Of a stretch of DNA of 64,000 nt, positions 1-9,836 are shown in pieces; the stretch's first letter is position 1, and the number at the start of each line of letters is the position of its first letter. The notes under the pieces were generated by a model. It searched no databases. It had not been told where the DNA came from and saw only the letters and a list, made by a program, of their open reading frames with translations. A program made the translations under genes and the position numbers. Origin of the DNA: Acidovorax kalamii. Lineage in GTDB: Bacteria > Pseudomonadota > Gammaproteobacteria > Burkholderiales > Burkholderiaceae_C. The DNA lies in assembly GCF_002245625.1 (NCBI RefSeq), contig NZ_NOIG01000001.1, positions 186,001 through 250,000 of the forward strand, read 5' to 3'.

Positions 1-1169
1 TGGTCATTGGCGGCGGGCGGCGCAAGGTGGACGAGCTGCTGCTGCGCGGGCCCGACGGCACGGCCGAGCGCGAGCGGCGCTTCATCCCGGTAGAGGATTT
101 CCCGCTGCTCAAGGACTATGTGGGCCGGGGCGTGATCACCACCGCTACCTATGCCGCGCGGAAGTTTGGTGTGGGCTCGGCCATGGGCATGATGAAGGCG
201 GCCAGGCTGTGCCCGCAGGCCATCGTGCTGCCGGTGGATTTTGACGAGGTGCGGCGTTATTCGCGCACCTTCAAGGCCGCCATCACCGAGATCGCGCCGG
301 TGATGCAGGACCGGGGTGTGGACGAGGTGTACATTGACTTCACCGACGTGCCCGGCGGCCAGCGCGAGGGCGGGCGGGTGCTGGCGCGGCTCATCCAGAA
401 AAGCATCTTCGACAAGACGGGGCTGACCTGCTCCATCGGCGTTGCGCCCAACCGGCTGCTGGCCAAGATGGCGAGCGAGTTCAACAAGCCCAATGGCATC
501 TCCATCGTTTACGAGGAAGACCTGCAGGAAAAAATCTGGCCGCTGAACGTGCGAAAGATCAACGGCATCGGCCCTAAGGCGGGAGAGAAGCTGGCGCGGT
601 TGGGCATCGAGACCATCGGCCAGCTGGCGGCGCAGGATCCGCAGTGGCTCATCGGCCATTTCGGCAAGTCCACCGGCGCCTGGATGCACCGCGTGGCCTG
701 GGGCCGCGACGACAGCCCCGTGGTGACCGAAAGCGAACCCGTGAGCATGAGCCGCGAGACCACCTTTGACCGCGACCTGCACGCCGTGCGCGACAAGGCG
801 GAATTGGGCGCGATCTTCACCGACCTGTGTGTGCGTCTGGCCGAGGACCTGCAGCGCAAGGGCTATGTGGCGCGCACCATTGGCATCAAGCTGCGCTACG
901 ACGACTTCAAGATTGCCACGCGGGACCACACGGCGGGCATCTACACGGCCGATGGCGCCACCATCCGTCAGTTGGCGGGGCAGTGCCTCAAGCGCGTGCC
1001 TTTGGACAAGCGCCTGCGGCTGCTCGGTGTGCGGGCCAGCACGCTGGCGCGGCGGGGTGAAGAGCCCGTGCTGGAACCCCGGGCTGGGGCAGCGGCAGAA
1101 ACACGCCGACGCAAGCCAGGCACCACCGATGGCACCGACGGTGTGGGGGGCACTGCCCAGCTTTTTTAG
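1..1169 (+). CDS. dinB: DNA polymerase IV (Y-family), 5' end missing
   Basis: Translesion DNA polymerase that copies damaged templates in the cytoplasm with the sliding clamp. The frame is open from base 3, reading VIGGGRR before the first GTG at 27. VIGG is the usual sequence about 30 residues into Y-family polymerases, so the true start lies before the window and the gene is 5'-truncated by the window edge. The palm motif GVDEVYIDFTD carries the acidic metal-binding pair, and SIGVAPNRLLAKMAS with the following NKPNG is typical of DinB. A helix-hairpin-helix (INGIGPKAGEKLARLGI) and a little-finger domain follow. The protein ends in AQLF, a plausible clamp-binding tail after a low-complexity linker. 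Identification is confident; only the start is unknown. Confidence 0.95.
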   Translation, partial: VIGGGRRKVDELLLRGPDGTAERERRFIPVEDFPLLKDYVGRGVITTATYAARKFGVGSAMGMMKAARLCPQAIVLPVDFDEVRRYSRTFKAAITEIAPVMQDRGVDEVYIDFTDVPGGQREGGRVLARLIQKSIFDKTGLTCSIGVAPNRLLAKMASEFNKPNGISIVYEEDLQEKIWPLNVRKINGIGPKAGEKLARLGIETIGQLAAQDPQWLIGHFGKSTGAWMHRVAWGRDDSPVVTESEPVSMSRETTFDRDLHAVRDKAELGAIFTDLCVRLAEDLQRKGYVARTIGIKLRYDDFKIATRDHTAGIYTADGATIRQLAGQCLKRVPLDKRLRLLGVRASTLARRGEEPVLEPRAGAAAETRRRKPGTTDGTDGVGGTAQLF

Positions 1170-1284
1170 CGCGGGCTGGCCCACTTCTGCCACGCCACGG
1201 CCCGGCGGGGCCGTGGCAATCGGCGTAAACACCCAGGGCGCGGGCTGGCTGCAACAGCTGCCGCGTTTCTATACTCGCGCGCAT

Positions 1285-1920
1285 ATGGCCACTGCCACTG
1301 ATCGCTCCTCCGCCAACCTGCAGGCATTGATCCGCGCGGCCGCCGCGGGTGATCATGCCGCCTTCGCGCAGGTCTACCAGCGCACCCATGTGCATCTGTT
1401 TGGCGTTGCCGTGCGTATGTTGGGGCAAGGACAGGCGGCAGAGGACGTGCTGCAAGAGGCGTATGTGAGCATCTGGAAAAACGCTGGAAGCTACCGCAGC
1501 GAAGTGGGTGGGCAACCTGTCCAGCCCATGACATGGCTGATTGCCATTGTGCGCAACAAGGCGCTGGACGCTTTGCGCGCCCGTGCGCGGCGGCCCGAAA
1601 GCGCCTGGAACGACACCACCGAGCCCGCAGGCGGTGAGGCGGAAGGCAGCGACGCGCCGGATGCTGCATCTGCATGGGCCACCGCACCCAGCGCGCAGCA
1701 CCTGCTTGAGCAGGCCACCCAGGCGCTGCGCATCGACGGCTGCATGAATGCGCTGGACGGGAGCCACCGGCAAAGTCTGGCGCTGGCCTATTACCAAGGC
1801 CTGTCGCATTCCGAGGTGGCGGCGCAGATGGGCGCGCCACTGGGCTCTGTCAAGGCGTGGATTCGGCGGGGCCTGGAACGTCTGAAAAACTGCCTGGCCG
1901 CGCAAGGGGTGGGCGCATGA
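1285..1920 (+). CDS. ECF-type RNA polymerase sigma factor (SigK-like)
   Basis: Alternative sigma factor of about 211 residues that would direct RNA polymerase to a small stress regulon. Region 2 is seen around DVLQEAYVSIWKNAGSY and region 4 as an HTH around LSHSEVAAQMGAPLGSVKAWIRRG. I chose ATG 1285; a longer open frame begins far upstream inside dinB and is not supported. Its stop TGA overlaps the ATG of the next gene (ATGA), so sigma factor and anti-sigma factor are translationally coupled, the usual arrangement for a SigK/RskA pair. The signal it senses cannot be read from sequence. The interdomain linker is acidic and Ala-rich. Confidence 0.9.
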   Translation: MATATDRSSANLQALIRAAAAGDHAAFAQVYQRTHVHLFGVAVRMLGQGQAAEDVLQEAYVSIWKNAGSYRSEVGGQPVQPMTWLIAIVRNKALDALRARARRPESAWNDTTEPAGGEAEGSDAPDAASAWATAPSAQHLLEQATQALRIDGCMNALDGSHRQSLALAYYQGLSHSEVAAQMGAPLGSVKAWIRRGLERLKNCLAAQGVGA

Positions 1921-2705
1921 GATACACCCATCCCGCGCTGCTGGACCACCTGGCGTCTGCCTATGTGCTGGGCACCCTGGGCGGCGGTGCGCGCCGCCGG
2001 TTTGTGCGGCTGCTGAGAGATCGCAGCGACTTGCAGTTGCTGGTGGCGCAATGGGAAGCGCGGCTGGGCCTGTTGGCCAGTTCGGTGCCGATGCAGCAGC
2101 CACCGCCGCGCGTGTGGGCCGCCATTGAGGCGCGCACCCGGCCGCGCGATTTGAATGTGAAAGAAGCCGCCCTGCAGGGCGGTTGGATGGGCGCGTTGTG
2201 GCGGCGCCATGGGGTGTTGCAGGGCTTGGCGGGCTTGGTGCTGGGGGTGGCGGCCACCGTGGCGCTGGTGGCTGCGGTGCCCACCTGGTTTGTGTCGAGC
2301 GACCAGGTGGCCTTGCGCGCCGGGGACAAGCTGCCGCAGGCCTATGTGGGCTTGCTGACGGACGCGGCTGGCAATGGCAAGGTGCTGGTGAGTTCGTTGC
2401 GCCATGGGCGCACGCTGACGGTGAAGGCCATCGGGCCCATCACGCTTCCAGCGATGCCCGCGGCTCCTGCCACGATGGCGGGCGCTGCCCCCCAGCTGGT
2501 GCTGTGGGCGGTGCCCGCCGACGGTGCCCCATTTGTGCTGGGTACGGTGCCGATGACGGGCTCTGCGGTGTCGGCATTGCCCGATACGTCAGAGAAGCTG
2601 CTACTCAAGGTCAGCAAGCTCATGGTGACACTGGAGACATCGGCAACGCCCCCGGTGCCCAGTGGCACCGTGCTTTTCACTGGCAACTGCGCCAAGCTGT
2701 GGTGA
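1917..2705 (+). CDS. RskA-type anti-sigma factor, membrane bound
   Basis: Predicted anti-sigma factor of 262 residues controlling the sigma factor encoded just before it, with a 4-nt ATGA overlap. The N-terminal part (residues 1-75, including LLDHLASAYVLGTLGGGARRRF) resembles the sigma-binding anti-sigma domain. A single transmembrane segment lies at about residues 100-121. The C-terminal, presumably periplasmic, part looks like the RskA C-terminal domain (QLVLWAVPADGAPFVLGTV, then LLLKVSKLMVTLETS). The family holds its sigma factor at the membrane until a signal releases it. No zinc-binding HxxxCxxC motif is visible, which fits RskA proteins rather than the ZAS class. Confidence 0.87.
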   Translation: MRYTHPALLDHLASAYVLGTLGGGARRRFVRLLRDRSDLQLLVAQWEARLGLLASSVPMQQPPPRVWAAIEARTRPRDLNVKEAALQGGWMGALWRRHGVLQGLAGLVLGVAATVALVAAVPTWFVSSDQVALRAGDKLPQAYVGLLTDAAGNGKVLVSSLRHGRTLTVKAIGPITLPAMPAAPATMAGAAPQLVLWAVPADGAPFVLGTVPMTGSAVSALPDTSEKLLLKVSKLMVTLETSATPPVPSGTVLFTGNCAKLW

Positions 2706-2869
2706 GCGGGGGCGGGGCGAGGCCGCCCCTGGCGTCGCCAAGAAAAAATTTTCCGGGCACTGCATCCGTTTGGCTCTCCGTGGCGTTTGTCCAAGGTGCC
2801 GTTGCGCGGCATGGGGCCGGTGCGGCCTCTCACCCCTTTTTTCTTGTCTGCTTTTTCAGGAGTCTTCCT

Positions 2870-3358
2870 ATGCCTTCCTTTTCTGTTCGCCGTTGGATGT
2901 CCACGCCCCTGCTGAGCCTGGCATTGGCGGCGGCGCCCCTGTGGGCGCTGCACACTGCCCACGCCGCCGATACACCCACCACGCCGGTCGAGAACACCCG
3001 CATTGACGACTTTGCCGTGGGCAAAAAAGCCATCGAAGCCAAGAACTGGGCGCTGGCGGCCAGCAGCTTCAGCAAGGTGGTGGCCCAGAACCCGCAGAAC
3101 GCCGATGCCTACAACCTGCTGGGCTACTCCAACCGCTGGCTGGGCAAGTACGACGAGGCGTTTGCCGCCTACAACAAGGCCCTGGCGCTGGACCCCCGCC
3201 ACAAGGGCGCGCTGGAATACTCGGGCATGGGCTACCTCAAGGTGGGCCAGAAGGCGCAGGCCGAAGCCCAACTCGCCAAACTGCAGGCCATTTGCGCGCA
3301 GTGCGAGGAAACCACTGATCTGGCCAAGGCCATCGCGGCGTACAAGCCTGCGCAGTGA
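2870..3358 (+). CDS. periplasmic tetratricopeptide-repeat protein
   Basis: Exported protein of 162 residues. A signal peptide occupies roughly residues 1-33, with a hydrophobic core LLSLALAAAPLWAL and an AHA-A cleavage site. The remainder contains two to three TPR units, including NADAYNLLGYSNRWLGKYDEA and the next helix pair YNKALALDPRHKGALEY. TPRs make helical scaffolds for protein contacts. A good Shine-Dalgarno sequence (CAGGAGT) stands 7 nt before ATG 2870. It follows the sigma/anti-sigma pair by 164 bp and may belong to its regulon; that is inference from position only. A CxxC (CAQCEE) lies near the C-terminus. Confidence 0.82.
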   Translation: MPSFSVRRWMSTPLLSLALAAAPLWALHTAHAADTPTTPVENTRIDDFAVGKKAIEAKNWALAASSFSKVVAQNPQNADAYNLLGYSNRWLGKYDEAFAAYNKALALDPRHKGALEYSGMGYLKVGQKAQAEAQLAKLQAICAQCEETTDLAKAIAAYKPAQ

Positions 3359-3470
3359 ACGGGGGCGCTGGTGTGCCGGGGGGCGGGGCGCTGGCGGGCT
3401 GCTGGAGCGAGCAGGCAAGCCGGGGGCTTTGTCACCCCCACGGGAGAGGCGATCTTCATCCCGGTATTCC

Positions 3471-3499
3471 TTGACGAAGCCTTACTCGTAACTTACATT
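3471..3499 (+). promoter_or_regulatory. sigma70-type promoter for the small membrane protein gene
   Basis: A -35 box TTGACG (3471-3476, 5 of 6 consensus) is separated by exactly 17 bp from a -10 box TACATT (3494-3499, 4 of 6). The start of transcription would fall about 20 bp before the ATG at 3527. This is the best-looking housekeeping promoter in the first 10 kb. Confidence 0.55.
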
Positions 3500-3526
3500 G
3501 AATCACCCGTTTTCCGGGAGATTCCC

Positions 3527-3793
3527 ATGACGCTGGACGAGCTGCAACGCATCAAGCAATGGCATGTTGCGCACAAGGGTGACCACCCGCTGGAGTACCA
3601 CCTGTGGGACCTGGTGCTGACGCTGTGGGTGCTGGGCTGGGTGGGCTGGTTTCCCATCTGCGCCTTTGGCGAGCCGCTCACCGCCCCACTGAGCCTGATC
3701 GGTATCTTTGTGCCCAGTCTGTATGTGACCTGGCGCACCCGCGCACATTTGCGCCATACCCTGCGGTGTGACTGGCTTGATGTGCGGGGCTGA
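3527..3793 (+). CDS. small inner-membrane protein of unknown function
   Basis: Protein of 88 residues with a soluble N-terminal segment (MTLDELQRIKQWHVAHKGDH) and two hydrophobic helices, about residues 28-48 and 50-68, followed by a basic tail (RTRAHLRHTLRCDW). I do not recognise a family. The ATG at 3527 is preceded by CGGGAG 5 nt upstream, and a promoter stands just ahead. A longer frame starting at 3371 is unlikely because it would run through that promoter. It converges on queF, whose stop lies 8 bp beyond its own stop. Homologues in related genera are expected but unverified here. Confidence 0.7.
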   Translation: MTLDELQRIKQWHVAHKGDHPLEYHLWDLVLTLWVLGWVGWFPICAFGEPLTAPLSLIGIFVPSLYVTWRTRAHLRHTLRCDWLDVRG

Positions 3794-3801
3794 TGGCGGG
3801 C

Positions 3802-4647
3802 TTACTGCCGCGCCGTGCGCACATTGCGCGGCAGGCCCTGCGGGTGGCTGGTGCGCAGGGGGTTGATGTCCAGCCCCCCCCGGCGCGTGTAGCGCGCATA
3901 CACCGTGAGCTTGATGGGTTTGCAGCGGGCCCACAGGTCCATGAAGATGCGCTCCACACACTGCTCGTGGAACTCGTTGTGGTCGCGAAAGCTCACCAGG
4001 TACTGCAGCAGGCCTTCCTGGTTGATCTGCGGGCCGCTGTAGCTGATCTGCACGCTGCCCCAGTCGGGCTGGCCGGTCACCAGGCAGTTGCTTTTGAGCA
4101 GGTTGCTGGTCAGCGTCTCCGTCACGGGCGCTTCGTTGAATTCGGCCGTCAGCAATTCGGGTGCGGGCTGGTAGCGCGTGCATTCCACATCCAGCCGGTC
4201 CAGGCTCAGGCCATCCAGCTCGTGCACGGGTTCCTGGTCGAACAGCTCGGGCGCGACGAGCTTCACACCCACGGTGGCAGGGTGTTCTGCGCCGCGCCAC
4301 ACGGCTTCGCTGATGTCGGTGCGGATGCGGGCCTGCACCTCGGCCATGTCGGCAAACCGTGTGTTGTTGAAGCTGTTGAGGTACAGCTTGAACGATTTGC
4401 TTTCAACGATGTTGGGCGTCTCGCAGGGCACGGTGATGTGCGCCAGCGCCACCTGCGGCTTGCCGCGCGCATTCAGCCATGACAGCTCGAAGGCCGTCCA
4501 CAGATCGGCGCCGAAGAAAGGCGCAGCGCCGGTGATGCCGATCTCGGCCCGTTTGCCTGCGCGGGGGATGGGGAACAGCAGCGTGGCATCGTACTGGTCT
4601 ACATAGGCCGAGGCCTTGCCCAGCTGGGATTGTTCTGGCGTGTTCAT
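3802..4647 (-). CDS. queF: NADPH-dependent 7-cyano-7-deazaguanine reductase
   Basis: Reduces preQ0 to preQ1 in queuosine biosynthesis, using two NADPH; a cytoplasmic enzyme of the T-fold family. The 281-residue length matches the long, bimodular (YqcD/E. coli type) QueF. The catalytic cysteine is C188 in [12 protein letters not shown], with the partner aspartate D195. The NADPH/substrate motif [13 protein letters not shown] lies near residues 82-94 in the N-terminal half, as expected for the long form. The gene stands alone, transcribed towards the small membrane protein gene, and a dispersed repeat copy follows its start upstream. No preQ1 riboswitch was recognised before it. Confidence 0.96.
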   Translation of the reverse strand: MNTPEQSQLGKASAYVDQYDATLLFPIPRAGKRAEIGITGAAPFFGADLWTAFELSWLNARGKPQVALAHITVPCETPNIVESKSFKLYLNSFNNTRFADMAEVQARIRTDISEAVWRGAEHPATVGVKLVAPELFDQEPVHELDGLSLDRLDVECTRYQPAPELLTAEFNEAPVTETLTSNLLKSNCLVTGQPDWGSVQISYSGPQINQEGLLQYLVSFRDHNEFHEQCVERIFMDLWARCKPIKLTVYARYTRRGGLDINPLRTSHPQGLPRNVRTARQ

Positions 4648-4667
4648 GCTGGTTTGGTTGTATGGAT

Positions 4668-4727
4668 GTTTGCTATTGTTTTGATAGCTATTAAGGCAAT
4701 ATGGACGGGCGGAGAGGCCTGTTTTTA
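4668..4727 (+). repeat. dispersed repeat, copy A
   Basis: Member of the roughly 55-60 bp dispersed family described in the findings. It shows TTTGCTATTGTTTTGATAGC, then GGACGGGCGGAGAGGCC and a T-rich end. It sits between queF and the 2OG oxygenase gene and overlaps the oxygenase stop codon (4725-4727), so the repeat end supplies that stop. Confidence 0.7.
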
Positions 4728-5633
4728 TTTGAATTCCCGCTCACGCAGCCACTTGGTGGCGATCCACTTCTCGCCCGCGATCACGGGGGCGCCGCCGTGC
4801 AGGGTGCGGGTGGAGGTGTGGGGGCGCTCGTAGCTGAAGAACACCGCGTTCCCGCGCTGCGGGCCCACCTCAAGATGCACGTCGGGGAAGGTGGTGCCGC
4901 CGCCTTTTTCGGGGGTGTTGAGGTACATCACCAGCGTGCCCACGCGCTGCCCGCCGCGCTTGACGATGGTGGCCGTGCCGGGCTCGGCGGGGTCGAAGTA
5001 GTCGTAGTGCGGCTTGTACTCGGCGCCGGGACGGTAGTGCAGCACCTGCAGGCCTTCGCCGTTCTCGATGGGCCAGTTCAAGAGGCGGGCGATGCGCTCT
5101 TCGATGCGCTGGATCAGCGGGGTTTCGCCGCGCTGGAAGAACATGCCGTCGCTGGTGCGGTCGGCGTTGATCTCTTCGCCACCCGTCTTGGTGGCCACGG
5201 TGAGCGAGCGCGCCAGGCGGGGTTCGGCGTCGGCAATCAGGGCGTCGCATTCCTCGGGCGACAGCAGGTTGCCAAACACCACGATGCGCGGCTGGGCCAT
5301 GGCCAGCAGCACGTTGACCATGCGGTCGCCGCAGTCCACCTGCGAGGGCGATGCATCGAGCTGCGGCTCGGGCACGGGCACGGCCGAGGGCAGGCCCTGC
5401 TGCACGGCCAGCTCGTTCAGGTGGTCCTGCAGCGTGATCTCCAGCGCGTCGGCAGCCACGTCCTCGTCCCAGCCCGCGTCGCGCATGGACTGCAGCACCA
5501 CGGGCGCGGCGTGGCCGGCCTGTGCCTGCTCGATGATCCAGCGGCGCAGCTCGGGCGTGATGGCCTGCCGCGCCGTATGGTTGCGCTGGGCCGTGGTGGT
5601 GCTGTCGGAATGCGTGTCAGAGCGTGATGCCAT
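4725..5633 (-). CDS. 2OG-Fe(II) oxygenase, prolyl-4-hydroxylase-like
   Basis: Non-haem iron dioxygenase that would hydroxylate a protein or small-molecule substrate using 2-oxoglutarate and O2. In its 302 residues the facial triad is H209-x-D211 (EYKPHYDYF) and H279 (TLHGGAPV), and the 2OG-binding lysine is K289 in GEKWIATKW, as in P4H enzymes. The N-terminal 75 residues are a separate helical module ([16 protein letters not shown]) resembling a UBA-like fold, seen ahead of many betaproteobacterial P4H proteins. Target unknown; EF-Tu or another Pro-rich protein is possible by analogy with Pseudomonas P4H. Start ATG at 5633. It is followed by a dispersed repeat copy. Confidence 0.88.
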   Translation of the reverse strand: MASRSDTHSDSTTTAQRNHTARQAITPELRRWIIEQAQAGHAAPVVLQSMRDAGWDEDVAADALEITLQDHLNELAVQQGLPSAVPVPEPQLDASPSQVDCGDRMVNVLLAMAQPRIVVFGNLLSPEECDALIADAEPRLARSLTVATKTGGEEINADRTSDGMFFQRGETPLIQRIEERIARLLNWPIENGEGLQVLHYRPGAEYKPHYDYFDPAEPGTATIVKRGGQRVGTLVMYLNTPEKGGGTTFPDVHLEVGPQRGNAVFFSYERPHTSTRTLHGGAPVIAGEKWIATKWLREREFK

Positions 5634-5678
5634 GGCGGTCCTTCAACGGGGTACGGTGGGGAGGCAGAACAATTCAAT

Positions 5679-6464
5679 TCATGCGGCAGGTGCCGCCTTG
5701 CGCCGGAACACCAGGCGTTCCGGGTCGGATGATGCCGGGGCAAAGGCATAGCCGTCCAGATCAAAACCTTCGAGCTTGTGCGGCGTGGCAATGCGGTGGG
5801 TGATGGCATAGCGTGCCATGAGGCCGCGCGCACGTTTGGCAAAGAAGCTGATGATCTTGTAGTTGCCGCCCTTCCAGTCCTCGAACACACACTCGATGAC
5901 GCGGGCCTTGAGCGCCTTGCGGTCCACGGCCTTGAAGTATTCCTGCGAGGCCAGGTTGACCACCACGGGCGTGGTGTCGGAGCGCAGCCGGGTGTTGAGG
6001 TGTTCGGCGATCTGGCTGCCCCAGAACTGGTAGAGGTTGCTGCCCGCGCCGGTGGCCAAGCGAGTGCCCATTTCCAGGCGGTAGGGCTGCATGCGGTCCA
6101 GCGGCCGCAGCACGCCGTACAGGCCGCTCAGGATGGCCACATGGCTCTGCGCCCAGTCCAGGTCGTCAGGGCCCAGGCTGCGGGCTTGCAGCCCGTCGTA
6201 GACATCGCCATTGAAAGCCAGCACCGCCTGGCGTGAGTTGCTGGCCGTGAAGCGGGGCCGCCAGGCCTGGTAGCGTGCCACGTTCAGCGCCGCAAGCTGG
6301 TCGCTCAGCTCCATCAGCGAGGCGATCTGCTGCGGGGACTGCGTGCGCAGCACCTCGATGAGGGCCGTGGATTGGGGCACAAACTGCGGCGTGCTGTGTG
6401 GCAGGCCTTCGGGCAGGGGCGTGTCGTAGTCGAGCGATTTGGCAGGGGACAGCAGGAACAGCAT
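5679..6464 (-). CDS. yaaA: peroxide stress resistance protein YaaA (DUF328)
   Basis: Protein of 261 residues matching the YaaA/UPF0246 family along its full length, with the diagnostic start MLFLLSPAKSLDYDTP. The conserved GVYDGLQA-type segment appears as FNGDVYDGLQARSL, with ILSGLYGVLRPLD, YRLEMGTRL and NLASQEYFKAVD also present. In E. coli YaaA limits intracellular iron and protects DNA and proteins from hydrogen peroxide; it binds DNA. It is cytoplasmic and usually monocistronic. Here it lies 45 bp upstream of the oxygenase gene on the same strand, so co-transcription is possible. Confidence 0.93.
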   Translation of the reverse strand: MLFLLSPAKSLDYDTPLPEGLPHSTPQFVPQSTALIEVLRTQSPQQIASLMELSDQLAALNVARYQAWRPRFTASNSRQAVLAFNGDVYDGLQARSLGPDDLDWAQSHVAILSGLYGVLRPLDRMQPYRLEMGTRLATGAGSNLYQFWGSQIAEHLNTRLRSDTTPVVVNLASQEYFKAVDRKALKARVIECVFEDWKGGNYKIISFFAKRARGLMARYAITHRIATPHKLEGFDLDGYAFAPASSDPERLVFRRKAAPAA

Positions 6465-6641
6465 GGGGGCGAAAAGCTCTTGGGTCTATAGGGGGGCGGT
6501 TTGCCAGCGGCTGTGCGGGCTATGCGGGCTATGCAGGAAATGGTACCTGCTCCATCCCGGTTGCCGATCGCTCATGGGTATTGGCGGGCACGCGCTGCCA
6601 ACGCTGAACAAGGCGCTGGGCCTTGCTCGCGCGACCCCCCC

Positions 6642-6671
6642 AAAAAAAGAAGGCGGCCGGAGCCGCCTTCT
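6642..6671 (-). terminator. intrinsic terminator of rne
   Basis: A perfect 10-bp stem (AGAAGGCGGC at 6648-6657 against 6662-6671) with a 4-nt loop. Read on the minus strand it is followed by seven T (6648-6642). It lies 46 bp after the rne stop codon. Confidence 0.9.
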
Positions 6672-6716
6672 GGGTTCACAGCCACCGCCAGGGGCGGGAG
6701 CCATGTGCTGCGGGCT

Positions 6717-9700
6717 TCAAGCCGCTGGTGGCTGCTCAAAAGGCAGGGGCATGGCCGACAGGTCGCGGCGGGTTTCCACCAGCACCAGCGGGCCTTCGTC
6801 CACTACCACCACAGGAGGCCGTTCGCGGGGCACGTGGATGGGCTTGGGTTCGGCGGCAATCGCGGCCTGCACGGCGGCGATCTTTTCTGCATCGGAGTTC
6901 ACCCATTGCAGGCCCGACGAAGCGGCCACTTGCTGCAGTGCATCGACCGGCAGCGTGAACGCCTGTACGCGGGGCAGGCCGCTCTGGGCTGCTGCGGTTG
7001 CGGGGGCCGCTGTGGCAGCAGCCGGGGCCACTGCCGCGGGTGCCGCAGGGGTGGTTGCTGCGGCGACAGGTGCGGCGGCGACCACTGGCGCGGGCGCAGG
7101 CACGGCGGCCACGGGCGCTGCAGCGGGTGCCACGGCTTCGGCCTCTGCCGCCACCGGAGCGGTGGGCGCAGTGGCCGGGGCGCTGAAGTAGCTGCGGCGT
7201 GGGGGCTCGTCCTGAGATGCCGTGGCTGCTGCGGGCGCGGCCTGGGTCAGGTCGAAGTCCAGCATGGCGGGTGCAGCAGCGGCTTCGGTACCGTTGCCAT
7301 CGCGGGGGCCACGTTCACCGCGTTCACGGCGGTCGCGGCCATAGCGGTCGCGTGAACGGCGTTCGCGGCGCTGCTCTTCTCCACCTGCGCCTTGGCCGTT
7401 GCCGGGAGCGTCATTGCCGCTGAGGTCCAGGTCGGGCAGCGAGGCCAGGGGCGCTGTGTCGGCAAAGTCGCCGGGCACGGCAGGGGCCTGTGCCGCTGCC
7501 GCTTCCTGGGCTTCCACGGCGCGGGGTGCGCGTTCGCCACGGGGGGCGCGGTCACCACGTTCGCGGCGGGGGCCGCGTTCACCACGGGGCTGCTGGGCTG
7601 GTGTGCCTTCGGCGCCCTGGTTGCCCGGGCCTTCCACCTGTGCGCTGGCGGCGGTGTTGTCGCCGTTCAGGGCCACATTCTGTTGGCGGGGCTCGGCATC
7701 GCGGCGGCCACGGCCACCGTCGCGTCCATCGCGTCCGCTGCGGCCACCACCTTCACGGCCTTCGCCCTCGGGGCGGCGGTCGGTGTCACGCGGTGGGCGG
7801 CTCTCCACGTCGCGGGGGGCGCGGCCTTCGGCCGAACGCTCGCCACGGCGGCCACGGCCTTCGCCGTTGCCAGCTTCGCGGTTGCCGTCACGGCCACCTT
7901 CACGCTGGCCTTCACGGTTGCCATCGCGGCCACCGCTGCGGCGGCCACGGCCTTCACCGTTGCGGCCTTCGCGGCGGGGTTCGCCACGGCCAGCGGGCTC
8001 GGCGGCCGGTGCGGCGGCAGGAGCTGCCACCGGGGCAGGTGCCGCAGCGGGCGCGCTGCCAAAGCCGAACAGGCTCTTGAGCCAGGCAAAGAAGCCTTGT
8101 TCCTGCGGCGCGGCCGGGGCAGGAGCTGCCACCGGGGCCGGTGCGGGCGCTGGTGCGGCAGCACCGCGTGGGGCCTGGCCAGCACGTGCTGGGCGGGCCG
8201 CGCCTTCAGGGCGGGGCTCGACCTGCGGAGCGGGCGCGTCAGGCAGCACGCCCTTGATTACCGGGGTCTGCTTGTTGGTGGGCTCTTGCGAGCGGCGCGT
8301 CACGGCCGTGGGGTCTTCCACTTCCTCGGCAAGCTTGTAGCTGGCTTCGATGTGGTCCAGGCGCGGGTCGTCGTGCTTGAGGCGTTCCAGGCGGTAGTTG
8401 GGGGTTTCCAGTGTCTTGTTGGGCACCATCAGCACGGCCACACGCTGCTTGAGTTCGATCTTGGCGATCTCGGTGCGCTTTTCGTTGAGCAGGAACGAGG
8501 CCACCTCCACCGGCACCTGGCAGTGCACGGCGGCCGTGTTGTCCTTCATCGATTCTTCTTGAATGATGCGCAGGATCTGCAGCGCTGAGGATTCGGTGTC
8601 ACGGATGTGGCCCGAGCCGCCGCAGCGGGGGCAGGGGATGGACGAGCCTTCGCTCAAGGCGGGCTTCAGGCGCTGGCGGCTCATTTCCATCAGACCGAAC
8701 TTGCTGATGGTGCCGAACTGCACGCGCGCACGGTCCTGGCGCAGTGCGTCGCGCAGGCGGTTTTCCACTTCGCGGCGGTTCTTCGACTCTTCCATGTCGA
8801 TGAAGTCGATCACGATCAGGCCGCCGAGGTCGCGCAGGCGCATCTGGCGGGCCACTTCATCGGCGGCTTCCAGGTTGGTGCGGGTGGCGGTTTCCTCGAT
8901 GTCGCCGCCCTTGATGGCGCGGGCCGAGTTCACGTCCACGGACACCAGCGCTTCGGTGTGGTCGATCACGATGGCGCCGCCGGAAGGCAGGCTCACGGTG
9001 CGGGCATAGGCCGATTCGATCTGGTGCTCGATCTGGAAGCGGCTGAACAGGGCGGCGTCGTCGCGGTAGCGCTTCACGCGGGCGGCATGCTCGGGCATGA
9101 CGTGCGCCATGAACTGCTGCGCCTGTTCGTAGATGTCGTCGGTATCGATGAGGATGTCACCGATGTCGTTGTTGAAGTAGTCGCGGATCGCGCGGATCAC
9201 CAGGCTCGATTCCTGGTAGATCAGGAACGCGCCCCGGCCACCCTTGGCGGCGCCGTCAATGGCGTTCCAGAGCTTGAGCAGGTAGTTCAGGTCCCACTGC
9301 AGCTCAGGGGCGGTGCGGCCAATGCCCGCAGTGCGCGCAATGATGGACATGCCGTTGGGGTATTCCAGCTGGTCCATCGCCTCCTTGAGCTCGGCGCGGT
9401 CCTCGCCCTCGATGCGGCGCGAGACGCCACCACCCCGGGGGTTGTTGGGCATCAGCACCACATAGCGGCCTGCCAGCGAGATGAAGGTCGTTAGGGCAGC
9501 GCCCTTGTTGCCGCGCTCTTCCTTTTCGACCTGGACCAGCAGCTCCTGGCCTTCCTTGATGACTTCGTTGATGCGCGCCTGGCTGGGCGAGACGCCGGGG
9601 GCAAAGTACTGGCGCGAGATTTCCTTGAAGGGCAGGAAGCCGTGGCGGTCTTCGCCGTAGTCCACAAAGCAGGCTTCCAGCGAGGGCTCGACGCGCGTGA

Positions 9701-9836
9701 CGACGGCCTTGTAGATATTGCCCTTGCGCTGTTCGCGCCCTTCGATCTCGATTTCGTAGTCGAGGAGTTTTTGTCCATCGACGATGGCCAGGCGCCGTTC
9801 TTCGGGCTGCGTGGCGTTGATGAGCATCCGCTTCAT
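6717..9836 (-). CDS. rne: ribonuclease E
   Basis: Essential endoribonuclease that starts mRNA decay and processes rRNA and tRNA at the inner membrane/degradosome. 1039 residues. The S1 domain is near residues 35-120, followed by the 5'-sensor and the DNase I-like catalytic core with D301 (SVDVNSARA) and D344 (VIDFIDMEE). The Zn-link CPRCGGSGH has C402 and C405. After residue 520 the protein becomes a disordered scaffold: Pro/Ala-rich linkers around an Arg/Gly/Glu-rich block (many RGRR and RDGNRE units), likely the RNA-binding arm. A short conserved tail ([20 protein letters not shown]) is typical of betaproteobacterial RNase E. It has its own terminator and a long divergent 5' region. Confidence 0.97.
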   Translation of the reverse strand: MKRMLINATQPEERRLAIVDGQKLLDYEIEIEGREQRKGNIYKAVVTRVEPSLEACFVDYGEDRHGFLPFKEISRQYFAPGVSPSQARINEVIKEGQELLVQVEKEERGNKGAALTTFISLAGRYVVLMPNNPRGGGVSRRIEGEDRAELKEAMDQLEYPNGMSIIARTAGIGRTAPELQWDLNYLLKLWNAIDGAAKGGRGAFLIYQESSLVIRAIRDYFNNDIGDILIDTDDIYEQAQQFMAHVMPEHAARVKRYRDDAALFSRFQIEHQIESAYARTVSLPSGGAIVIDHTEALVSVDVNSARAIKGGDIEETATRTNLEAADEVARQMRLRDLGGLIVIDFIDMEESKNRREVENRLRDALRQDRARVQFGTISKFGLMEMSRQRLKPALSEGSSIPCPRCGGSGHIRDTESSALQILRIIQEESMKDNTAAVHCQVPVEVASFLLNEKRTEIAKIELKQRVAVLMVPNKTLETPNYRLERLKHDDPRLDHIEASYKLAEEVEDPTAVTRRSQEPTNKQTPVIKGVLPDAPAPQVEPRPEGAARPARAGQAPRGAAAPAPAPAPVAAPAPAAPQEQGFFAWLKSLFGFGSAPAAAPAPVAAPAAAPAAEPAGRGEPRREGRNGEGRGRRSGGRDGNREGQREGGRDGNREAGNGEGRGRRGERSAEGRAPRDVESRPPRDTDRRPEGEGREGGGRSGRDGRDGGRGRRDAEPRQQNVALNGDNTAASAQVEGPGNQGAEGTPAQQPRGERGPRRERGDRAPRGERAPRAVEAQEAAAAQAPAVPGDFADTAPLASLPDLDLSGNDAPGNGQGAGGEEQRRERRSRDRYGRDRRERGERGPRDGNGTEAAAAPAMLDFDLTQAAPAAATASQDEPPRRSYFSAPATAPTAPVAAEAEAVAPAAAPVAAVPAPAPVVAAAPVAAATTPAAPAAVAPAAATAAPATAAAQSGLPRVQAFTLPVDALQQVAASSGLQWVNSDAEKIAAVQAAIAAEPKPIHVPRERPPVVVVDEGPLVLVETRRDLSAMPLPFEQPPAA

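Noticed and set aside
1194-1217. Perfect 9-bp hairpin GCCACGGCC/GGCCGTGGC after dinB
   Set aside because: No T-run follows on either strand, so I do not call it an intrinsic terminator.
988-2103. Open frame of 371 codons on the minus strand across dinB, the sigma factor and anti-sigma gene
   Set aside because: A GC-rich shadow frame opposite three genes with clear motifs.
2183-3358. Plus-strand 391-codon frame entering the TPR gene
   Set aside because: Only its last 162 codons (from ATG 2870) have protein character; the earlier part overlaps the anti-sigma gene in another frame.
7392-8588. Long open frame of 398 codons opposite the 3' part of rne
   Set aside because: It is antisense to the Arg/Gly/Ala-rich tail of RNase E, has a composition (repeated Gly/Ala/Thr/Phe) that mirrors that tail, and no ribosome-binding site or family motif.
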